From the NCBI GenBank assembly GCA_050084515.1, contig CM114273.1:17112001-17176000 (forward strand): a stretch of 64,000 nucleotides of DNA, written 5' to 3'. The DNA is from Blasia pusilla. Lineage: Eukaryota; Marchantiophyta; Marchantiopsida; Blasiales. A model generated the notes under the pieces. That model saw only the letters and a program-made list of their open reading frames with translations, had not been told where the DNA came from and searched no databases. Made by a program: the position numbers and the translations under genes. Below are positions 1 to 11,844 of the stretch, one piece after another (within the stretch, counting starts at the first letter, position 1; each line of letters opens with the position of its first letter).

Positions 1-1470
1 GGGAACTCTTGCAGAAAAAATGCCCTATTACGATCTCAAAGTAAAGTTCAAACACGCTTGCCTCTTGGTGACTCTCGCCCTAAGACAAAAAAACAAAAAA
101 AAAAAAAAAAAAGGCAGATCACAAAACACTACATGAAGCTCTTTCTCCTGATTTCATCATGACCTACTCCGTGTCAACTACTCAACTGGATTTCACCATA
201 CCGCAAGGCCAAAAAAATTCGCACTCTGAAACGAATTCTAGTATGCACAGAAATATGCAGACTTACTAGTTGCACCGTCCAACACGCTGAGAAAGACAGA
301 CATCGACAGACACGCACAAAGCATACGAAACCGGAAACTTTAAGAATGGAAAGCGAAATTCAGTGAATCAGACGCAATTTCAAGTTCCTACACCATCACG
401 CACTCACCCGTCATCCTGTCGAGAAGATTTGTCACCGCTCTCAGCCCATAATCTCAGCACTTTTATCATCGTGCTCTCCGTCCTTTCTCGCTCAAGGAAA
501 GTAGAGAATTCACATAGAGACGATCCCAATTTCCAATTTCGACTCCTGTTGTGCACTCGCGTCCGATCACGATTTCCTCATCATCGCTCCCAGCAACTCA
601 CCTCATGCTCCTGCTGCTTCCCATCGTCTCGCCTGAGCCTCCGCGGACGGGCTCACAGTCGGAAAGAGAACGCTTCTTTCTCCAGATGCTTTCTGCGCAG
701 AGTCCCGACGTGCTCACGGATTCCGTCGCGTACCTACGGAAACTCTCTTCATTCAAGCGGATGCTTATTTATGATGGATGGATCTAGCGGCAGGGGCACC
801 TCCGTCTCTCGAGCCCAACCTTTCCTGCGAACTCCGTCCATTCTGGGACGATTTCGGTGGGGACTTTCCATTGGCCGCCCGACACGTTTCGTGCCATCGG
901 GACGTGCTGTGCGTGAGCCGGCAGTACTCGTGGTTCCATCCAACCTGGATGGAAGGCAACCGGGGACAGAGTCTCACGGATTCTGCATTTCCATCGTGCA
1001 TACCTCCCGGCTGTGCGGCAGGTCTTTTTCTCAACGGAAGTCTTCTTCTCCGAACGGAGCGACCCGCCAGCTAGGTCACGTTTAAAACAAACGACCGAGC
1101 ATGCCCGTAGCACGGATCCAAGAAAAAAAGGGTTCGCCACGCTGAGAAGAGTAATCGGGGGAAAATGAATTCTCGTTGGAACCGGACCCATGAATTGGAC
1201 CCGACCCATTACGACAGACCACATCGCTGCCGGTCGGACAGCCGGACCCACGGCTCCCGTACGTCCCGCAGCGACAAGGCCGGGCTGGCTCCGTCCGGAA
1301 ACCGGCGGACACAGTCCACCGAAATTGTTGTCCCGTTGTTTTCTCAGTTGCCAGAGGAGTGGAGTAGATCGACGGTAGATGCCTGTGAGGACGGGGATTC
1401 AAAAGACGTGGTGGATCTTATATTCGAGCGGGGAAAACCGCATAGGACCCATATATTGCCTAAGTAGTTA
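1..1470. other. Unassigned moderately GC-rich stretch
   Basis: There is a poly-A run near 91-111. From about 400 to 1,450 composition is richer in GC than the following DNA, and several overlapping open frames exist on both strands. None shows a domain I recognise, and no frame is favoured by splice borders or repeats of a known family. It could hold the first exon or promoter of a gene read out of the window, but I cannot support a gene. Confidence 0.3.
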
Positions 1471-2540
1471 GATTATTGGTTTGGAAAAAACAAGGAAAAA
1501 TAATAATATGTGGGGATCATGTATTGATAATAAAACAAAACAATAAATACATATATTTTTATATTTTTTAAATTAATTTTTATATATTAAAGATGGTAGT
1601 TCTATTATTTCAATGTTTCGAAGAGATAATGGTGTATTGAAGGGAATTAGTGGAGAAGAGGGGGACTGGAGTATTGATTGAAGGGGATGTATTAATTGAA
1701 GATATTTTTGGATGTTCAATTGTGGAAATTTTAACATTGGGAGTGGATTGTGCTTAGCACACGTATGTTTACTAGTTGGAAATACTTAGGATTAGAGTTT
1801 GTACGTCTTTGGGTAATTTGCGTAAAGCCTAGTGCAAAATGAAAGGTTCATGGTGAGGAAAGTATTAGTACAAAGGAAATATTATTGCAATTGGAAATTC
1901 TGAAGATAGATATTGAAAAAGTTTAAGACTTTTTGAAGGGTGGACATAATGAGCATCATAAATAGTAATAGTAGAGAGGAGTCTGGATTATATTGTGGTA
2001 AATGTGAAGTGTAGTTATTATGATGGGTTCAAGAATTTCTTAGACTTAGATTTGGTCCAAGTCCTCTTGGATGTTGGTTGGTAGTCTATAACAATAGCAC
2101 ACCAGGAGTGTGTGAAAAAATTGCATGCACAATGAGAGTTGAGCATGCTCTGAAGGTAGTGAAACTCTCAGACAAATGCAAGTAGTTGGCAATTTTCGCC
2201 ATTTGATTATAATGGAAGAGACAAACACATGTAGTGTTATATGGAGAAAAATGAAGTGAGTGAAGTACAAAGAATAGAATGAAACTCCTTGAAAGAACAT
2301 GAAAGTTATGCAAGATGAAATATTATATGAAAACATTTGACAATGATGTGAGAGAAAATTTTCAAATTTTGAAGAGTCTTTCTAAAAAATCTGTATGTAC
2401 CTGTGGTTTATTTGGTGCAGTGATTGAACCACATGAAGAAATAGAAAAAAAATCTCTGAAAATGAACAAAACATACATGGAAAGATAACATAGGTACACT
2501 AGTTGTAAAGGTAAAACATGATGGAGAGTTGTAACTCTCT
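1471..2540. other. AT-rich DNA, no gene seen
   Basis: This is AT-rich sequence with short open frames only. I see no recognisable domain, repeat or RNA gene. Confidence 0.4.
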
Positions 2541-2541
2541 C

Positions 2542-4735
2542 CTAACCCCCATAATCACATAATATTGATTGAAGCAAATACAAGTGCAGCGATACCTTGG
2601 GACTTGAAGAAAGTAAAGGCCCAACATTCTTAGCAAAGTCAAACAATTCCGCCCTATACATTCTAAGTTGTGCCTTTAATTCATCTATTTCAACAATGTT
2701 TTGCTCATTCTCTTGGAGTGTAGAATGTAGCAAGTCAGTGATACTGTCAATTTCACTTGATAAGGTTTAAATCTTTTCTAAGCAGCATGTAATTGAGATG
2801 AATTGTCATTGAATGTGTGTGGCAGAGTTGATGATGATGTTTGTAGTTGGTCTACATATGACATATGACATCAATCAATTCAAAACTTTCATTTTGCTGC
2901 GGAGAAATCCTGCAAGATGTGTTGGATTCAGATCGATGAAATGGTCCACGACGTGTTGGACAATGTGTACGAAGACTTGTTCTCTGAAAAAATTATAGAA
3001 ACAACAAAAATTTATGAGATTTAACAAACAATTGAGTGATTGAAGAAAAGAAAACCATGAGCAAATGCAGAGATAGAATAAAATTGAGAGAAGAATTACT
3101 GGAAAAAAAGTGTACTTGAGGAATAAGCAATAGATCAATTCAGAGCTTGGTTCAGATTTAAAATATTACATGCATAGTGAATGGATGAGAACCAATTTGT
3201 TAAAGATTCAATGATTAATGGACAGTTACCATCCAAGAAACAATAAAGGAAGGGAAAAAATAGAACTTCATCTGAATGAGTATAAAGGTGGACTCAAAAT
3301 TCAAAATGGATGTATGCGCGATGAAAAAAGTAATATTTGATGTAGGATAAACTTGCATGGCAAAAAATGCACAAGCTCATATAGTGGTGCAAATTAGAAC
3401 ATAGATTGTATTTCAAGTAATAAGCCAAAACATACTAGATTGAAAAGAAACTTGTTGTAGCCTATACGTATTCATCATGTAAAGTGTTTACTACATTGTA
3501 GCCTTTTCCTGCATAAGAGACAAAAAGACATATATGAGCAGTGGATGAGCACATTATAAGAAATGAATGATTGGAGAATGCTTGAAAGAAGAGATGTGAA
3601 GCAAGGTCGTATAAAAAAATATCTAGCTGTCATAGAGCTCATACACATTTTTGTTTGTTGGGCAACGTTATTGGCAGTGTTACGTCATATAGTCACTAGT
3701 AGGAGTGTTGAATGTCTCATTCTTAATAGGACTTGCAAAAAGCCTTGGCATGTTAGATGATGTGTTATGTGGAGAGCTAGCACCAAGTATAGAGGATATG
3801 AAGATTAAATCATCAAACTCAGCAAACAAAGGAAAACAAGTATCCATATCATTTAGAAGGAGCACAAATCCCAGTAACTGATCATCATCATGCGCTTGTT
3901 CCATCCGATCAAGCAAGTGCGTTGCTTTCACGGAGTTCAGGTCTAGCAGCATGCTTATTGGCAAGTACATCTCCTTTCTGAGTGTGCATAGCTAGTCTAG
4001 GCGTATACCACTTGAGATTATGTTAAAGATGCATGTTGCCTCTTTCGTGGTTAGGTATGGTTCTTTGAATTCCACGTTTCTGAATCTCAAAGCCTCTTTT
4101 TGTATACTTGAAAAACAATAAGATATGTTATGTTTAAGCATATGAAAATGGAAGGTGAGGAAATTGAAAGAAGAATATAAGTAAATTAACTTGAGAATGG
4201 CAAGGATGAATTGTACCTAAGGCAGGCCCATCTTTGTGTGTCTCTTGACCTTTGAGTCCCATGCTTAACCCTGAGTAATGAAGGTCTGAATCTACCTTCC
4301 AATGATACCATGCTCCTAGAAACCTGGCATCATTCTAAGGTTGTCCAAGTACTTCATCTGGTTCTCAATGGTAATTATAGAACATGGCCGGGCCTTCTCT
4401 TGGTGTGAGTTCATGTCATTCAAGATCAGGTTTGTAAAGTTGGGATAGTCGACAGAGACCTAATAAGAGTAGGTTAGTTGAAAAGTGAGATAATAAGAGG
4501 GCTAAATATGAGAATGGATTTGACATGTAACAAACCTCAGATATAGGCTGAGTCTGCTGATGAACTGATGTGGAGTGAATTACATTGTTTGTGTGATTTT
4601 CATTTCCACCATGCTGATTCACAAGAAGTTCTCTCCCAAATCTGAAATTGTGGAATTCCATGGTGAGCTTGATTTGTTGATCGAAAGGTATGGCTCCTTG
4701 ATGATTCGTCAAGAGATGCCATGGAGACTAACATA
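2542..4735 (-). pseudogene. Unrecognised exon-like fragments downstream of the helicase remnant
   Basis: Three minus-strand stretches look coding in composition: about 4,545-4,735, 3,680-4,120 and 2,580-2,733. Plausible borders exist, for example an AG before a segment starting at about 4,459, but that segment carries in-frame stops, as does the 3,680-4,120 piece near 4,000. I do not recognise the protein. The fragments lie on the same strand as, and just downstream of, the PIF1-like helicase C-terminal piece, so they may be accessory cargo of the same old transposon. They could also be remnants of a host gene. I assign no function. Confidence 0.25.
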
Positions 4736-4764
4736 GAAATAGAATAAGTTAATTGTGAGGACTG

Positions 4765-5061
4765 CTAGACAATATTGTTGAACACTCTAAAATCCGGAGG
4801 TTGCAATATACCAAAAAAAATCAATTGAGACCTACTTTTAATGCAAGATAACATGACATAGGTAAGTCCTGAAGCAAACACTAATCTTATTACTAGAAGA
4901 CAACGGCCATCTACAGTTGAACCCAAACTCTTATGAGCAGTCATAGCATATCCAAGAACAAGAGGAAATGTTTTCTTAATGTACTTACAATCTGAGTTAT
5001 ACCTCAAAGTTGCAAACTTGGTTCTAGATATGATAATGAGCTTATCACTCGATATAATCAT
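4765..5061 (-). pseudogene. PIF1-like helicase, C-terminal fragment
   Basis: This frame carries the C-terminal signature of PIF1/Helitron helicases: a segment reading FPLVLGYAMTAHKSLGST followed by a block ending near TYVMLSCIKSRSQL. It matches the family pattern FPL-x-AYAMTIHKSQGQT followed by LYVALSR. PIF1 proteins are superfamily 1B 5'-3' DNA helicases, and plant genomes hold many copies as part of Helitron transposons. The N-terminal half of apparently the same gene lies on the same strand at 14.8-15.4 kb; the Ty3/Gypsy element at 5.7-14.4 kb sits between them. The usual Q of KSQGQT is changed to L and the SR motif is degraded, so the gene is dead. No Rep domain is visible, so Helitron origin is inferred. 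Confidence 0.7.
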
Positions 5062-5718
5062 AACCTAAATCTGCACTAACTCATTATCGTCAAAGATAAA
5101 ATCTTTAACTTTTGCCAAAAATCAATTAGCAGCTTGTATTGTTAAATTGATACTAGTAAATTTTTGCCTGCAAAATGCACTGGGTGAGATGATTGGGAAT
5201 GAAAAGACTAATCTTTTCCAATCCCCATCTTTCAATAAGTAAAAGAGAATCACTCATTTTGATGATTTTTTCCCATAAGAGGGCTTAAATATTTCTCCCA
5301 ATCTAACTTGAAAATTAAAAATAATATAAAAATAACATTAAAAAATGCTTCAATTTATTAGGGCCCGGGGTGGGGCGACATTCCCCTTATTATTATAGCA
5401 TTTATTGGTACAAAAAATACCATGTCTTCCATTATTTTTAAGAATAATTCTTTTCCCATTTGTGTCCTATTATCCTTTCCATCTTTTCCCAAACGGAAAA
5501 TTAATTTTCCGTCAAAACTAGACTTGAAATGAAAATTTTTACCATAATTTTGTTGGCATGAAACTTGGAAAATTAATTTTAAATTTTCAAATGAGAAAAT
5601 ATAATAAAAATGAAAGAGACTCTAAAATATTTCATCGAGAAAGATATTTAAAATTTATTTAACTATAATTAATTAATTTTTATTAAAATGATTTTTTTAA
5701 CCTAATAATTCAAACCTT
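5062..5718. other. AT-rich spacer between helicase remnant and retroelement
   Basis: The part just above 5,061 can be read as a few more minus-strand helicase codons. The remainder is very AT-rich and non-coding, and may be another insertion or simply decayed sequence. Confidence 0.35.
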
Positions 5719-5723
5719 ACCCC
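5719..5723. repeat. Target site duplication, left (ACCCC)
   Basis: ACCCC precedes the TGTCG terminus of the minus-strand element, and the same five bases follow the opposite terminus at 14,405-14,409. A 5-bp duplication is normal for Ty3/Gypsy integrases. If the right end is instead drawn at a CA dinucleotide, the duplication is the 4 bases CCCC. Confidence 0.6.
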
Positions 5724-5863
5724 TGTCGTGCGCATACATATCGCTACACAACATACATCGCTGGTCACATCTACACCACACAACACCGATCTTCCCCACA
5801 CACGGGTCGATCCACACATGAACAAAAATCAACTCATACATATACATGGAGATCACTCAACCG
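5724..5863 (-). repeat. B block, 3' terminal repeat of minus element
   Basis: About 140 bp directly after the polypurine tract, ending at the element terminus (GCGCACGACA when read on the minus strand). Related blocks end at 51,193 (plus), 16,670 (plus), 40,094 (minus), about 19,220 and 19,871 (plus), and about 62,205 (minus). The shared core contains TGTATGTTGTGTAGCGAT. Confidence 0.7.
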
Positions 5864-5870
5864 CCCCCCT
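5864..5870 (-). promoter_or_regulatory. Polypurine tract of minus element
   Basis: The minus strand reads AGGGGGG, preceded by ACCAGCT exactly as in the plus copy at 51,057-51,063. This is the expected primer site for plus-strand DNA synthesis just inside the 3' terminal repeat. Confidence 0.65.
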
Positions 5871-5937
5871 AGCTGGTAGTTGGATCCTCCTAACTCCAGA
5901 TAGAAAATATCACATCTCTCTGACATGACCTACTACC

Positions 5938-6342
5938 CTATACACATCTCGGACACATCCATCGTCCCGTGGGAACCACATCAAGAGGGGGGGTAAGACA
6001 TGACATATGCCACCCTCGAGAACAACCATCACATACCAACATGGTGGCTGCACCCCTCGCAGATCCGCACAACATACACCTCAAGCCTGCAGGTACCACT
6101 GCCAAGCTTGGATCCACCGTCCCATCTACGTTCGGAAGATGACATGACGCACAATTGCGCACATGATCCTTCCAAACCATACCATCTCGTCCCTCCAACA
6201 TGAGGACTCCGGTCGGTAATACCTCGCGCACACGTAGGATCGTGCGCCCTGTAGTGACATCTAGCGTCGTGGGTGCCGCTCTTTGTAAATACACGTAATC
6301 TCCAGGATGAAACCTCCTAATCCGGGCGATAACGCCCTCCAC
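5938..6342 (-). CDS. Integrase C-terminal GPY/F-like tail plus PHD finger (pol fragment)
   Basis: This is an open 134-residue frame. Residues about 10-60 resemble the GPY/F module at the end of Ty3 integrases (FHPGDYVYLQ, then a beta-rich segment ending VWKDHV). The last 49 residues form a complete C4HC3 PHD finger: CMLC, CDGC, the pair in GWHMSC, and CPRC, with the conserved Trp two residues before the final Cys pair. PHD fingers usually read histone tails, often H3K4 state. The finger is the natural C-terminus of pol, since the stop follows directly and the polypurine tract lies about 70 bp on. A chromodomain is what many plant Ty3 elements carry here; I see none. Confidence 0.8.
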   Translation of the reverse strand: MEGVIARIRRFHPGDYVYLQRAAPTTLDVTTGRTILRVREVLPTGVLMLEGRDGMVWKDHVRNCASCHLPNVDGTVDPSLAVVPAGLRCMLCGSARGAATMLVCDGCSRGWHMSCLTPPLDVVPTGRWMCPRCV

Positions 6343-6344
6343 GA

Positions 6345-7290
6345 ATAATGGTCGCGTACCTCAATGTATCTCTATCTTTGGGCAATAGCTAAGTTCTCAA
6401 AGGCCATAGGCATAACTCTGAAAAACTTCGCCCTTTGAGAACATGCTTGCACCCACACATCCGATCATCAAGATCTAACACCTTCGCCATGTCACGTCGA
6501 ATCGCTGCAGTAAATCGGCTCTCTCCCAAAGAGCAAAAAGTACGGTGAAAATGACGCCAAGGATGCCGCCAACTAAAGCGATAACCCATAGCCAACCATG
6601 ACAAATCGAGGTCCCACTCCCTCAACTATCCCCGCGCAAGCCATACTTGCGCAATCCTCTCTTCACCGTCTGTACCACTCTCTCCGCCAATCCATCCGCC
6701 TCAGGATAATCCGGGCGTGGTGCGGTGATCTATCGGCCTGATCACACAAGGCTTGAAACTCTCCCCGAACTCGGTACCCTGGTCGGCAACACCTCCGCCG
6801 GTGCACCAAAGTGACTAAGCACACGATCTAGAAACGCATAAGCCGTTCCTCGCCGCCTTTGTCCGGTAGTGCCACCAACTCTATCCACTTGGAGAAATGC
6901 TCCACCATGACCAACACGTATCTATGATGACGCCCTGTCAATGGCAAAGGTCCCGCAAAGTCTAAACTCCACCGATAACCTAAACCCATAATCGACAAAG
7001 GATGTAATCGTGGAGTGGGAGCATTGAAGGATGCTCGCACTCTGTCACATACCATACATCCGCCACAAATCATTGTACCCCAAAGTATGCATGCCCGCCA
7101 CCAATATCGAACTTGGAGTAAGTGTAAGTACGCTTTACTCCGAAATGTCCCAACTCCTCATGGGCAAGTCGCACTACACGTGCTCGCTGGGAAGGATGAG
7201 GTACCACTCGTATCCTACCATCTCCCCATACCCGCAAAATGTGAGTCCCCTCCCACCTAAACCTCTTGGCTCTCTCAGAGGATCCAATCC
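6345..7290 (-). pseudogene. Ty3/Gypsy integrase (degraded)
   Basis: On the minus strand the zinc-binding region is visible near 7,030-7,200 (LAHEELGHFG and CMVC), then the catalytic core at 6,828-7,000 with the first Asp in YRWSLDFAGPLPL. The region with the second Asp and the Glu (about 6,630-6,830) is broken by frameshifts, and the core C-terminal part is open again at 6,389-6,625. The enzyme would insert the element's DNA copy into the chromosome. The same layout is better preserved at 49.4-50.3 kb on the plus strand. Confidence 0.75.
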
Positions 7291-7692
7291 GCTCCCTAGC
7301 ACTCTTTCAGACTACGCAATGACGCCGGTCGCAAGAAGTCCACAACCTCCACGTCGTCATGGATATCACGACCACCTATCGCCTCCTCACTGACCTTCGG
7401 ATCCAAAGATTCATCATCCAACCCCACCACTAGAGTCATCACTGTGGTCGACTGCCATAGTCAACCAACAAAGATAGGCGGATGCATGCCAACCGGGCAC
7501 CATCTCCTCATCACTCTCTCCGTGCCATCGAGCTCCCGTGGACGCTCTCTCGACTCGGACATGGGTTACGACTCAACCCATCCGCATCCTGGTTTAGCCG
7601 ACTGGCCTATGAACCACCTCAAACTCATACTCCTGTAGTAATAGAGCCCACCGGCAAGCTTTCCCGTAAGCTTGTCGACTCCATCAACCACT

Positions 7693-8900
7693 TCAACGGT
7701 GATGATCAATGATAAGTGTGAAAGGGTTGCCAAATAAATAGCACCTAAAATGTGCTACGGCCCACACCGACCAAGCACTCTCCGTCATAGGAGTCAGCCG
7801 CCTCTGCAATGTTGTTCGATCGACTCGCATAAGCCACAACAAACTCCCTCTCCTCGTCATCCCTCCGAGTAAGCACTTTGCTCCTAGACCCAACATGCTC
7901 CAACCGTATGTAATCGAATGGGCGACCCCCCTAACCGGTCTCTGTAAAATGGGTGAGGACGTCAACTGTGCTTGAGCTCTGAAATGCTCGCCCGATCATC
8001 TCCCCACAACCACACCTGATCAAGTCTCTCAACAAGGTCAAAGACTTTGCGATGGCACTAAAACCCTTGACATACCGTCGATAGAAGTTCGCCACCCAAG
8101 AAATGCTCGGACTCGACTCACATCTCGTGAGGGCGTGGAATCTGCAGCAATAGCCTCTACCTTCGTCACTGAACGCCTAACCCACTCGGGTATATGGTGT
8201 GTCCCAAGTACTCAATCTGCTCTGAAAGAATGCACTTGCTGGATGTAACTTCAGTCCATGTAATCGCATCGCCGAAACACCTCCTCCAAGTGTCGCTCAT
8301 GCTCCTCAACCGTGGAATCAAGATAAGAATATCATCTATGTAACATCGCACAAAATCCAAGCCAGCCCGTAATCCTATCCATCACTGAACTCTGCAGCGC
8401 GTTCTTCAACCCAAATGGTAAGAACCGCCACCGATACAAGCAATCTCTCGAACCGATCTATCCCCCGAATCGTTGTCTTCTCCTGTCCTCCAACCCGATA
8501 GGGAAGCGATGATAGCCAAAGACGGAGATCTAAAAATCTGAAGATCTTTGCATGCCCTACCGCATCAAAGATCTCCTCAGAGTAGGCATGGCATACCGAT
8601 CTCGACCTCGTCTTCGGTTGATAGGACGGTAATCTCCCACATCCGCCTATCCGCCCAATTGCCATACATATCCTTCTTCCGGCGGCATGATCGTGGCGGA
8701 TGCATACTCCCCATGTGACAACTCCACAAGTCCCGCCTCCAACAAGTCCCGACTCGCTCGAATCAAGGCTCGCTCCATATCAGAATACCAGAGGGTCGAC
8801 GATTTAAAGATCGGGCGTATCACTAGCCAACTCAATCCGTATCCGGGACCCTTGGCGTACCCAAGTCTCTCATCATATGAAGGCAAAACAACCGACATGC
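7693..8900 (-). pseudogene. Reverse transcriptase and RNase H (degraded)
   Basis: The minus-strand frames carry the start of the RT fold (YSDMERALIRASRDLLEAGL, 8,647-8,898), the palm segment, and the catalytic box RCYIDDILIL at about 8,330-8,350, intact in this copy. A thumb/connection segment ending EYLGHTIYPSGLGV follows. RNase H lies at 7,693-7,965 with the ECxAVWAV-like and DHH segments. Several frameshifts separate these pieces. RT copies element RNA to DNA and RNase H removes the RNA strand. Confidence 0.8.
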
Positions 8901-9249
8901 CCTCTCAGAAACCTATGAACTTTCCGTCGCTCTCCTCCTATCAACTTGAGACCTATCACAGGCTCCCAAGTCTCCATCGTGACCTCACTCGGAGAGGACG
9001 CAACCTCCGGCTTTGGTTGCTATGTAGCAACCCTAGCCACCTCCGCAACAGCCACTCCACTCTGACCTCCTACACCATGCTCCACATCCAAAAAATGAAC
9101 ATGTGCTACTCTAGCCGCCTTCGCACTCTCTGCTCGAACGACGCCCCAGGAAGTCCATGGGTGCCTATCTCTCCTGTCTCGCCCTGACCAATGCCTGTAC
9201 ATGACCACAGAGGCAATGGTCCAACTCGTGGACGTGACGGCATGGATGA

Positions 9250-10245
9250 CACTCAGACTGTCTCGCCACCATACCTAGGTGACTATCCATGTGAGACAGT
9301 TGAGGTCCATCGCCGCCCCAACACTGTCTCCATGATGCCTCAGTCATCCCTAGCACCGCCGTGGTACCGGTAGTGAACCCCATGGCGGCCGCTCATCATC
9401 GGCTGTAGGCTCCTCCAATACTCCGGTCACCTCATCCCAAATCATGCCTGGTCCTCCCCGACGAAAGGCATGGGATCTTCGGGAAGCTCACCAACGAGGT
9501 AAGGCTGCCCTCAACTCCCCCACCCTATTGGCCGTGGCCAATGGTGGTCTATCATCGCGTGTCACCACCGAGATCGACGCCCGAGTCCAAAATAGCATCC
9601 ACCGTGAGATGTGGTACTCTCTGGACTCCACCTGTAGGCTCGACTTCGGTACCTCGATGGTATCAGGTTCGCCCACCGAGTCGTGGGACGATGGGCACGT
9701 GACCCAACTCGTTGCATCTAACAACACACCGGTCCCAACCAGACCTCACCGATGTACACTCGTCATCACACGTGCACGAGTATCTCCCAACAACAAAGAC
9801 GTTCTCCAAAATGTACGTTGGAGAGCATATCGACTCTGCTTTGCAAGTGTCGTACTACTCGCAAAGATCTCCCAAAACATCCCCGACCTCGGATCCCGCA
9901 ATCCAAATCCTCGACCGGTGATGAATGACTGGCATGGCCATCCAAAGCAATCACCAAATGAATGGTGCCAACTCTATCCAGATCCTGCGCCCCACCAAAG
10001 ATATGTCGACGGGTAGCGCATCTTTGGTATCCCCGTCATCGCAGATACCGACAACAACTCAGATACCTGGACCAATCTCGCCACGTGGCGTAATGATACT
10101 CGCCGCGTGGTCTCATCTCTCTCCACATAAAGGTACTGATGCACCCGTATGCCCGCCTACAATACTGCAGCCAATCCGGTGCTAATCCCTCCAAAGAGAT
10201 CTAACACCCTAACACCCTCCTTCGGCACCGCCACACAACAGGTGT
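9250..10245 (-). pseudogene. DNA (cytosine-5) methyltransferase domain inside the retroelement
   Basis: Read on the minus strand, the domain opens with GVRVLDLFGGISTGL (motif I, the S-adenosylmethionine site) at about 10,190-10,235. Motif IV follows as FGWPCQS near 9,940-9,955, containing the Pro-Cys of the catalytic nucleophile, then a GLRDPRSGMFWE segment. A motif VIII-like piece lies near 9,700-9,740, and a motif IX/X region with ERAMGF-like residues and a decayed GFPxGxT around 9,330-9,385. Frameshifts and stops divide it. The order and the LD-(G)SR-HRLR pattern after motif IV resemble the DNMT3/DRM side of the family, but this is judged by eye. It sits between protease and RT, as in the plus copy. 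Confidence 0.75.
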
Positions 10246-10267
10246 GGTATCTAGTGGGGTCATCGTC

Positions 10268-11568
10268 TCACTCTAAGAGCCCGACGCCACGTGACTCTCG
10301 CTGCTCTGGGATAAAAACATGACTCCACGCGTGCCTCACGAGGTCGTCGGCACTCCTCTGTAGCTCTCGAGTCGTACCCCATAATGGTGAAGAGGCATCG
10401 CTAACATGGGAAGAGACACCCGCCATGGCCTGTCTCTCCGTGGGACTATGTGCTACTGGGACATCCTCCACATGTGCATTCCCCTCCAACAACTCTCCTG
10501 GCCAGCTAACACTACCGTGAAAGCCGCCAACGTGGTCTGCACTCGCCTCGTGATCGACCATCTCGCCCCCAAAGCGCACGGGTAATCGACTCATCCGACC
10601 GTCACCGACCGCCATCCTGGCCGATAAGCAACGGTCTCCTCCCGAAGTCAGGATGAATCCTAGGGGATATAACATCGTACTCCCCACCAACACATCGCGA
10701 CTCGGTTGGTGTCGTAATCGCGCGTGTGCGCACCATAGCATCTATCCGCCGATGCTCGCCGGCTGGACTCTCACAACAATCTCTGTCGAGTCATATCCGA
10801 GTGGGTGATATGCCCCAATCGAGGTATGTATCGGAAGGGACAAGGCTCAATGTCGGCCTTCCAGTAACCCCAACGCTAAACACGCCGCCTTCCCTAACAT
10901 CAAGGGTTGCGCTCTGAATCAAGTAGGGACGCCGCTGTGGTATATCTTGTCCCCGTCGGACTAACCAAGCGAAATACTCATTTCGGTTATCCAAGAACAC
11001 TACTCCAGTGTCACCACTTTCGCTCTATGGCGGTCGAGTGGCATATCTACCAACGCCGCCGCCGATGCCATGACTCTGTGGGGAACGCCCCAAGCACCGG
11101 CTCTGAGGGCAAGTCCACCACCTCCTCAACTACCTCTGAACAAGAAGCAGTCATCTCTCCACGCTCACACAACGTGGCGGCCAACCGGAACACCTTAGCT
11201 GGTCCAACCGCCAACATCGCCAACTCTAAGGCGGAAAATAGCGGAGTTTGACTCACTCTAGTGGCCACCTCCAACACTGTAGTCGACACTGACTCCACTC
11301 AAGCCGGTATAGGAGTTGTCACTCCAACTCCTCGTGACGTCGATGTAGGTGCCTGATCTGTAGGCACCGCTGGTCGTCGAGGCACCATCGATGGTGTGTG
11401 TAGTGCCTCCGACAATGTGAACGATTGTGGAACCCTGGCCTGCCGCCCATCGGTCCCCTCTGGTGGGTCAATCTCAACTCCACCTCTCGATGGCTCGGTG
11501 CCTCTCGCAGCACCCCGAGTCACCACTGCAGCTGCCTCAACCTGAGCTGCACTACACATGAATCCCAT
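10268..11568 (-). pseudogene. Protease region and conserved spacer of the element (degraded)
   Basis: The minus-strand sequence around 10,890-10,920 contains AQPLMLGKA, the stretch following the catalytic Asp of a retropepsin-like protease in the plus copy; the Asp codon itself is lost to a stop. DVLVGSTMLYPLGF (10,650-10,680) matches DVLVGGAALYPMGF of the plus copy. The spacer down to 10,268 aligns throughout with 46,180-46,490. Frames at 11,047-11,568 correspond to the gag-protease linker of the plus copy. Confidence 0.6.
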
Positions 11569-11844
11569 ATTGGAGAGATCTCACCCGGTCGGGGTAAGAG
11601 GTAGAGGTTGGAGTCACATCGCCGCCGCAGCCTCCGTGCCTTCCTAAGCCGCATCATCGTCATGGCAAAGCAATCCTCCGCTCCAATCGATCGATGCGTG
11701 AGAGAAGTGCCGGCTCGTGCTCTGCTCCATCTCCTCTGGCCTGGTGGTGGTCCTCTACCACCACGCCCAGAAGAACTCCCCGACCTCCTCCAGACGCCGC
11801 CCCAGGCCCTCGGCCTACCTCTGGACGTGCCCCTCGGCGAAGGT

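Noticed and set aside
363-1085. Open frame of 240 codons near the left edge, with several overlapping frames on both strands
   Set aside because: No recognisable domain; composition alone explains the frames, and they contradict one another.
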